Below, one piece after another: positions 58,459 through 64,000 of a stretch of 64,000 nucleotides of DNA. Position numbers and translations under genes: made by a program. Under the pieces are notes generated by a model. It did no database searches. It was given only the letters and a program-made list of their open reading frames with translations, and was not told where the DNA came from. Source of the stretch: Cytophagaceae bacterium (lineage in GTDB: Bacteria; Bacteroidota; Bacteroidia; Cytophagales; Spirosomataceae); assembly GCA_017984215.1 (NCBI GenBank), contig JAGOAA010000001.1, positions 1 through 64,000 of the forward strand, read 5' to 3'. The number at the start of each line of letters is the position of its first letter. Positions within the stretch are counted from its first letter, which is position 1.

Positions 58459-60747
58459 TTGAAAGTTATTCATCACTTGTTTTTCATTTGTCTCTTGTGT
58501 ACATCGCAATTCGTGTGGGCACAAATGAATGATTTTCAAGCGGTTGTTGATCTTGCCATAACAAAAGCTCCCAACCATGCAGCTCAAATAAGGCACCTTC
58601 AATTTGATGTGGAAATTACCGAAAAGGGACGTTTTGACCGTTTTCCTTATGTAGGAAAACAACGTCTTCAAAAATTGGAGGGGATTAAGATTGGTCAATG
58701 GTACGGTAAACAAACGAATTCGCATGTTTATTTGGGTGCGATGAATCAAATGATTCATCATGTTAAATCAGTCCAAGGCAATCAAATTAAGTATCCGCGC
58801 CCTACCCTATTTTTCTGGTCCGATTTTTATCAAGATTTTGTTGGGACCCAATGTGTATCCCCGCTAAACTTCCATGCAAGAAGTTATTATCAATATACGT
58901 TTAAACAAACATTTCAATTACAGGGTCAAGCAGTCTATCAATTTACGGTTACACCGAAAATGAAAACGGATCGTTTATTCTCAGGAATATTGACTTTAAG
59001 CCAAGAAGGGATGTTCGTGGGTTTTGATGGAAGTGTCGAATCCGATGCTATCGATTACCGCATTCATATTCAAAATCAATACAAATATGAAAGTTGGTTG
59101 CCACGCATTGCCAATTTCAACGTCAGAGGTGGCGTCTTAGGTATAACGGGTGAATATGAAATAGAGGAAAATGTGCAGGGTGAAATTCAATTTTGGCAAC
59201 CTCGTGTACATGAATTTGAAAATTCGAATAAAATTAATGAGGTACTCAATATTTCAGAACGTGCTTTTGATGAAACGTACGTAAGCCAATTGTTAGCCAA
59301 TTTACATCAAGGTTTAATTCGTAAATGGAAACAGCGGCCCCAATCTGCCCTTCAGGCTGTTGATTCGGTAATCATTGAGCCCGTTCAACAAAAACAAGCC
59401 CTGCATTCGGCATTTTTTCCTGCACCTTTAGACTCATCAAGCATTGCCTATTTTGATACATTGCGGAAGAGTCCATTTCGATTAGACCAGTTGATTTTTA
59501 GTAAGTCCTTTTATTTTGGTAAAAAACGGGCCGACTTTTATCCTTTTGAAATCTATTATAAATCACCTGTGTTCGATTCTAACTTTAATACCGTGGAAGG
59601 TTTTGTATCGAATGCCGCTTTGGTTTTTCGGAAACGTTGGGCGCGTTACCATTGGTTGGAAACAGAGGTTTTAGGGCGTCGTTCGTTTGGACTAAATCGG
59701 AATACAGGTTATATCAAGCTGCGCTACAAAACGGAAAATTTTGATATTTCCGCTTCACAAGGGGATTATGTCGCACAATATAATCCTGATAATACGATTT
59801 CGCCCGAGATGAATTCGTTGTCAACGTTGTTGCTGAAAAACAATCAAATGAAAATATATCGCAAACAATATTGGAATATATCCATGTTAAAGCGATTCTC
59901 ATCTCGATTATTTATGAAAGCATCTGCTGAGTCAGCGTTTAGATCGCAAATGGATAATTCGACAGGATATCATTGGGTTAATTATTTAAATCGGACATTC
60001 AGTAGCAATAACCCTACAAATGATGAAAGCATCAAGGAAGGATTTGATAATCATCAATCTTTCATTACTCAATTTACCTTGGGTTTTAGACCATTTTTGA
60101 CTCAATCCTACTTGAATTCAACGCGTCAAAGTGATTGGGGGTCTTCGCCATTAATTCAAATCAAATACCGTGCTGGATGGCCTGAGGTTTTCGGATCCCA
60201 GGTAGATTTTCAAATGCTAGAATTTTCTTATGTCCAGAACTTAGCCCTTTCACCTTGGGTAAAATCTGGATTTATTTTAAACTCAGGTACTTTTTTCGGT
60301 CGATCACCGGAATATTTTTTGGATTACAAACACTTTAATGGAGGTTTGAATTTGATTCAGACGGGTGATATGTTAGCTTCTCACCGCCTCGTTGGCTATT
60401 ATCAGAATTTTACCTCAGGAGCTAATCAACGCTTGAATGTCAACCATTATGCCTATAGTACCTCGGGCACCTATTTAGAGGCTTTATCGCAATTTCAGTT
60501 TTCTAATTTGTGGCTAAAACCGATCTTAGGTACTAAGAAAGCCTATGTGAAAGAATTACTCATTGCGAATGCCGTTTATCTTCCCAAACAGAAATTGTTT
60601 TATCAAGAGTTGGGCTATGGTTTGGATGGGGTAATTAAGGTATTGCGTTTGGAGGCGATTGCCAACTTCTCCAATGGTCAATTTAATTACATTGGCTTTC
60701 GGGTAAATATCAATTCGCGTATTCGAATAGGTAATATTCCAGAATAA
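58459..60747 (+). CDS. DUF5686 outer-membrane protein
   Basis: A 762-residue protein. Started at TTG 58459 it has a signal peptide (MKVIHHLFFICLLCTSQFVWA, then Gln). No ATG exists in the leader. The open frame runs back to 58393, but those bases hold the candidate promoter. The rest is a DUF5686 barrel-like sequence of aromatic-rich beta-strands, without the CarboxypepD_reg-like domain of the paralog at 49324. The N-terminal segment NDFQAVVDLAITKAPNHAAQ is shared by DUF5686 proteins. Function unknown. Confidence 0.82.
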   Translation: MKVIHHLFFICLLCTSQFVWAQMNDFQAVVDLAITKAPNHAAQIRHLQFDVEITEKGRFDRFPYVGKQRLQKLEGIKIGQWYGKQTNSHVYLGAMNQMIHHVKSVQGNQIKYPRPTLFFWSDFYQDFVGTQCVSPLNFHARSYYQYTFKQTFQLQGQAVYQFTVTPKMKTDRLFSGILTLSQEGMFVGFDGSVESDAIDYRIHIQNQYKYESWLPRIANFNVRGGVLGITGEYEIEENVQGEIQFWQPRVHEFENSNKINEVLNISERAFDETYVSQLLANLHQGLIRKWKQRPQSALQAVDSVIIEPVQQKQALHSAFFPAPLDSSSIAYFDTLRKSPFRLDQLIFSKSFYFGKKRADFYPFEIYYKSPVFDSNFNTVEGFVSNAALVFRKRWARYHWLETEVLGRRSFGLNRNTGYIKLRYKTENFDISASQGDYVAQYNPDNTISPEMNSLSTLLLKNNQMKIYRKQYWNISMLKRFSSRLFMKASAESAFRSQMDNSTGYHWVNYLNRTFSSNNPTNDESIKEGFDNHQSFITQFTLGFRPFLTQSYLNSTRQSDWGSSPLIQIKYRAGWPEVFGSQVDFQMLEFSYVQNLALSPWVKSGFILNSGTFFGRSPEYFLDYKHFNGGLNLIQTGDMLASHRLVGYYQNFTSGANQRLNVNHYAYSTSGTYLEALSQFQFSNLWLKPILGTKKAYVKELLIANAVYLPKQKLFYQELGYGLDGVIKVLRLEAIANFSNGQFNYIGFRVNINSRIRIGNIPE

Positions 60748-60785
60748 TATAATTATTTAGATTTTTTTTAGTGCTTTCGCTTTAA

Positions 60786-60819
60786 TTGTTAACAAATACA
60801 TTTTAAGCGACTATATTTG
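60786..60819 (+). promoter_or_regulatory. Promoter of topA
   Basis: TTG at 60786-60788, 23 nt spacer, TATATTTG at 60812-60819 (full TAnnTTTG match). The predicted leader is about 32 nt. Confidence 0.65.
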
Positions 60820-60856
60820 AGGTCATTTCGAAAATTTAACCTGAAACATTTATCTG

Positions 60857-63349
60857 ATGGCAAAAAATTTGGTCATAGTTGAGTCCCCCGCAAAAGCAAA
60901 AACGATAGAAGGTTATTTGGGTAAGGATTTTATTGTAAAATCTTCTTTCGGTCATGTGCGGGATTTACCTACCAAAGGTGATAAGGTCATCGATGTGGAT
61001 AATGATTTCACGCCCACCTATGTGGTTTCCGCGGACAAGACACAGGTTATTTCGGAATTAAAAAAGTTGGCGAAATCTTGTGAAGAAGTTTGGTTAGCGA
61101 CTGACGACGACCGTGAGGGAGAAGCTATTTCGTGGCATTTAAAAGAAGCCTTGAATTTAAAGGATAACACAAAGCGTATCGTATTTCGTGAAATTACGAA
61201 ATCTGCCATATTAAAAGCGATTGAGCAGCCACGTGCCATTGATATGGATTTGGTGAATGCACAGCAGGCGCGTCGGATCATGGACCGTTTGATTGGATTT
61301 GAACTTTCCCCGGTCCTTTGGTCTAAAGTACAAAAAGGTTTATCAGCGGGCCGTGTTCAATCTGTCGCTGTTCGCTTGATTGTTGAACGTGAAAAAGAAA
61401 TTGAACAACATGCCAGTATCGCAACATTCAAAGTAAGTGCGCTATTTGATTTACCTGGTAAAAAGGTATTAAAGGCTGAATTGGCTAAGAATTTTGCCAA
61501 AGAGGGTGATGCTTTGGAGTTTTTGAAAAAATGTGTGGGTGCTACATTTTCGATTAAGAGTTTAGAAACTAAACCAGCAAAAAAGACCCCTGCTCCTCCT
61601 TTTACCACGTCTACCTTACAACAAGAAGCATCGCGTAAATTGGGATATGCTGTGGCTACAACCATGTCAATCGCACAGAAACTATATGAATCAGGTCGTA
61701 TATCTTATATGCGTACGGATTCAACCATGTTATCACAAGAAGCACGAGATAAGGCTAAAGCTGCGATTGAATCGAATTATGGTGAGAAATTTCATTACGC
61801 TCGTCAATTTAAAACGAAATCGGATAGTGCTCAAGAGGCTCACGAAGCCATTCGTCCGACGGATTTTGGTATGTCTACCCTATCAGGTGATTCTAGAGAA
61901 CGTAAGTTATATGAATTGATTTGGAAGCGTTCAATCGCATCGCAGATGTCAGATGCTTTACTAGAAAGAACAACGGCACAAATTGAGATTTCTACGACCA
62001 CAGAAGTATTGGTGGCACAAGGTGAGGTGATCGCTTTTGAAGGTTTCTTAAAAGCCTACCTGGAAGGTAAAGATGACGAAGATGAGGATGAAAACAAAGA
62101 TATGTTGCCTCCATTGTCTGTGGGCCAAGTGCTCCAGCTAGATGAATTGAAGGCACAGGAACGTTTTTCACGTGCCGCTCCGCGTTATACCGAGGCAAGC
62201 TTAGTGAAGGCTTTAGAGGAAAAGGGAATTGGACGGCCGTCAACTTATGCACCTACGATATCTACGATTATTAAGCGTGCTTATGTGGAGAAGGAAGATC
62301 GTGCAGGAAAGGAAAGATCATTTCAAACCTGGACCTTAAAGGATGATGAGATTGCGGGTGTAAAGGCAACCGAAATTGTAGGTGCAGAGAAGTCAAAGTT
62401 ATTCCCTACGCATATTGGTACGCTTGTCACTGATTTTCTAGTTGAAAATTTTCAAGAAGTTGTCGATTATACATTCACCGCTGAAATGGAGAATGAATTT
62501 GACCACATTGCACAAGGGAAATTACCTTGGGTTAAATTGATGAAGGATTTTTATGGTTCATTCCATAAAACAATTGAGGATAGTAAAAGCATCGCTCGAA
62601 GTTCTGTCGGTGGTGGTCGTGAGTTAGGTGTGGATCCTGAAACAGGAAAGAAAATATCGGTTCGTTTAGGAAAATTTGGCCCATTTGTTCAATTGGGCGA
62701 GTCGGGTGAAGAGGATAAGCCGGTATTTGCCAATTTAGCCAAACATCATTCGATTGCAACCTTGAGTTTAGAAGATGCGATTGCCTTGTTGGCCCGACCG
62801 AAATTGCCACGCGAAATCGGTATTTTGGATGATAAGCCCGTTGTGATTGGTGCCGGTAAATTAGGGCCTTATATCAAATACGATGGTAAATTTACAAGTC
62901 TTCCAGAACCCAATGATCCTTTTACGATTGAAATAGATCAGGCTGTATTGGTCATGCAGGCGGCATTAAAAGCGGCTGAATCGGCTGGATTAGGCTATTT
63001 TGAAGATCAATTGATTGAAACGGGAAAAGGTCGTTTTGGTCCCTATGTGAAACACAATGGTAAATATATTTCGTTAGGTAAGACAGACAATTTGACTTCA
63101 TTGACTCAAGAGCGTGCGATTGAATTGATTTTGGCTAAACGTAATGCTGAAGCGAATAAGATAATTAAGGAATTTCCTGAGAATGCAGCGATTAAGGTCG
63201 TTAATGGCATGTATGGACCTTATATCCAAATTGGAAAGCGGAATGTAAAAATTCCAAAGGATCAAGATCCTGCAAGTTTAACTTTGGAAGATTGTATTGC
63301 ATTAGGTGATGTAGCTCCTGCTCCTAAGAAGACAACAAGAAAAAAATAA
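60857..63349 (+). CDS. topA: DNA topoisomerase I
   Basis: Type IA topoisomerase of 830 residues that relaxes negative supercoils. N-terminal TOPRIM domain: LVIVESPAKAKTIEGYLGKD and LATDDDREGEAISWH. Catalytic Tyr is in GRISYMRTDSTMLS near residue 289. The C-terminus has four Gly-Pro/Tyr-rich repeats (LGKFGPFVQLGE, KLGPYIKYDGK, KGRFGPYVKHNGK, GMYGPYIQIGK) in place of the zinc-finger C-terminal domain of E. coli TopA. This repeat architecture is common in Bacteroidota. folD starts 3 nt after the stop. Confidence 0.96.
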   Translation: MAKNLVIVESPAKAKTIEGYLGKDFIVKSSFGHVRDLPTKGDKVIDVDNDFTPTYVVSADKTQVISELKKLAKSCEEVWLATDDDREGEAISWHLKEALNLKDNTKRIVFREITKSAILKAIEQPRAIDMDLVNAQQARRIMDRLIGFELSPVLWSKVQKGLSAGRVQSVAVRLIVEREKEIEQHASIATFKVSALFDLPGKKVLKAELAKNFAKEGDALEFLKKCVGATFSIKSLETKPAKKTPAPPFTTSTLQQEASRKLGYAVATTMSIAQKLYESGRISYMRTDSTMLSQEARDKAKAAIESNYGEKFHYARQFKTKSDSAQEAHEAIRPTDFGMSTLSGDSRERKLYELIWKRSIASQMSDALLERTTAQIEISTTTEVLVAQGEVIAFEGFLKAYLEGKDDEDEDENKDMLPPLSVGQVLQLDELKAQERFSRAAPRYTEASLVKALEEKGIGRPSTYAPTISTIIKRAYVEKEDRAGKERSFQTWTLKDDEIAGVKATEIVGAEKSKLFPTHIGTLVTDFLVENFQEVVDYTFTAEMENEFDHIAQGKLPWVKLMKDFYGSFHKTIEDSKSIARSSVGGGRELGVDPETGKKISVRLGKFGPFVQLGESGEEDKPVFANLAKHHSIATLSLEDAIALLARPKLPREIGILDDKPVVIGAGKLGPYIKYDGKFTSLPEPNDPFTIEIDQAVLVMQAALKAAESAGLGYFEDQLIETGKGRFGPYVKHNGKYISLGKTDNLTSLTQERAIELILAKRNAEANKIIKEFPENAAIKVVNGMYGPYIQIGKRNVKIPKDQDPASLTLEDCIALGDVAPAPKKTTRKK

Positions 63350-63352
63350 GAT

Positions 63353-64000
63353 ATGAGTCAGATTATTGATGGTAAAATGGTCGCTGAATCCATGAAAGCG
63401 TCTATTGCGAAAGAGGTTCAAGAATTAGTTTCGTCAGGTAAGCGTGCTCCCCATTTGGTAGCCATTCTTGTGGGCAATAATGGTGCTTCTGAAACCTATG
63501 TCGCGAATAAAGTAAAATCTTGCGAAGAATTAGGGTTCGCTTCTACCCTATTGCGTTTTGACCCATCTATTTCGGAAGCAGAATTATTACAAGCGGTCAT
63601 TGATGTGAATAATAATCCAGATATGGACGGTTTAATTGTTCAATTACCACTTCCTAATCATATTAATCCTGATCGCGTGATGGAGACGATACATCCATCA
63701 AAGGATGTGGATGGTTTCCACCCCATCAACATTGGTCGGATGGCCAAAGGACTCCCAGCTTATATTTCTGCTACACCTCAAGGGGTATTAGATTTACTCG
63801 CTTATTACAACATTGAGACCGCAGGAAAGCATTGTGTTGTTGTAGGACGTAGTCAAATTGTCGGATTACCTATGTCGATTTTGATGCAGCGTAACCATCC
63901 GCAAGGAAATTGCACAGTTACGTTGACGCATTCACGTACCGCAAATTTAGAGGAGATGTGCCAACAAGCCGATATTATCATTGCGGCTTTGGGTAAGCCT
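63353..64000 (+). CDS. folD: Bifunctional methylenetetrahydrofolate dehydrogenase/cyclohydrolase FolD, 5' part
   Basis: The first 216 codons are visible; the gene runs off the right edge. Translation shows MSQIIDGKMVAESMKASIAK, the catalytic Lys region ETYVANKVKSCEELG, DGLIVQLPLPNHI, SKDVDGFHPINIGRM and the cofactor loop VVVGRSQIVGLPMS, all FolD signatures. The enzyme interconverts one-carbon units on tetrahydrofolate. ATG 63353 is 3 nt after topA, so the two genes form one transcript. Confidence 0.95.
   Translation, partial: MSQIIDGKMVAESMKASIAKEVQELVSSGKRAPHLVAILVGNNGASETYVANKVKSCEELGFASTLLRFDPSISEAELLQAVIDVNNNPDMDGLIVQLPLPNHINPDRVMETIHPSKDVDGFHPINIGRMAKGLPAYISATPQGVLDLLAYYNIETAGKHCVVVGRSQIVGLPMSILMQRNHPQGNCTVTLTHSRTANLEEMCQQADIIIAALGKP

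Noticed and set aside
1-64000. Insertion sequences, prophage, integrons, toxin-antitoxin or defence systems
   Set aside because: No transposase, integrase, phage structural protein, restriction enzyme, or paired small toxin-antitoxin genes were recognised in either strand.

Overview
This 64-kb window is chromosomal DNA of a member of the Bacteroidota, most likely the order Cytophagales. The case rests on several features seen directly: a fused CcoN-CcoO oxidase subunit with a monoheme CcoP, the gliding protein GldC, a type III glutamine synthetase, two DUF5686 proteins, a long-form IspG, and promoters of the Bacteroidota type (TTG about 19-23 nt upstream of TAnnTTTG). AT-rich spacers and a K+-type membrane pyrophosphatase fit a free-living, possibly freshwater, Cytophagales; genus is a guess. 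I see no insertion sequence, prophage, integrase or CRISPR array. The region is core genome: housekeeping genes in short operons, often convergent. Layout: 1-5.9 kb is a cbb3 oxidase operon on the minus strand (ccoI, ccoS, ccoNO, ccoQ, ccoP, then a DUF2892 gene). It is flanked by an FNR-like palindrome and a small cyclic-nucleotide-binding-fold protein with no DNA-binding domain. 6.4-13.5 kb holds an SDR, rlmD, dnaB, phoH, a GNAT, a pirin and a DUF3127 protein with an SSB-like tail. 13.5-21.3 kb holds tRNA-Leu(GAG), trhO, small DUF genes, a nucleoside phosphorylase, surE, a NUDIX hydrolase, a CDF transporter and a pterin cluster (queD, folE and an SDR lacking the catalytic Tyr). 21.4-31.8 kb holds a GH109-like oxidoreductase with an MFS sugar transporter, ispG, a thioredoxin-fold protein, gldC, cinA, an E2 acyltransferase, a desaturase and rsmE. 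32.4-40 kb is a nitrogen island: type III and type II glutamine synthetases back to back, then mtaB, then a porin-ammonium transporter operon. 40-49 kb holds a ferredoxin and LuxC-like acyl-CoA reductase pair, a PAP2 phosphatase, trpS, a DUF2461 gene, dnaE, trxA and a class III aminotransferase. 49-64 kb holds two DUF5686 proteins, the membrane pyrophosphatase, rplY, prs, aconitase, topA and the 5' part of folD. The most unusual signal is non-coding. Three intergenic regions between convergent genes (8.74-8.92, 12.89-13.07 and 37.24-37.44 kb) contain strictly phased degenerate heptanucleotide arrays. Two of these regions also carry copies of a 30-bp dispersed hairpin that looks like a mobile terminator. 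In the first two regions the arrays are paired as inverted arms that abut the stop codons of both genes. Other convergent pairs instead overlap tail to tail by 14-32 nt, or share a hairpin that contains both stop codons.
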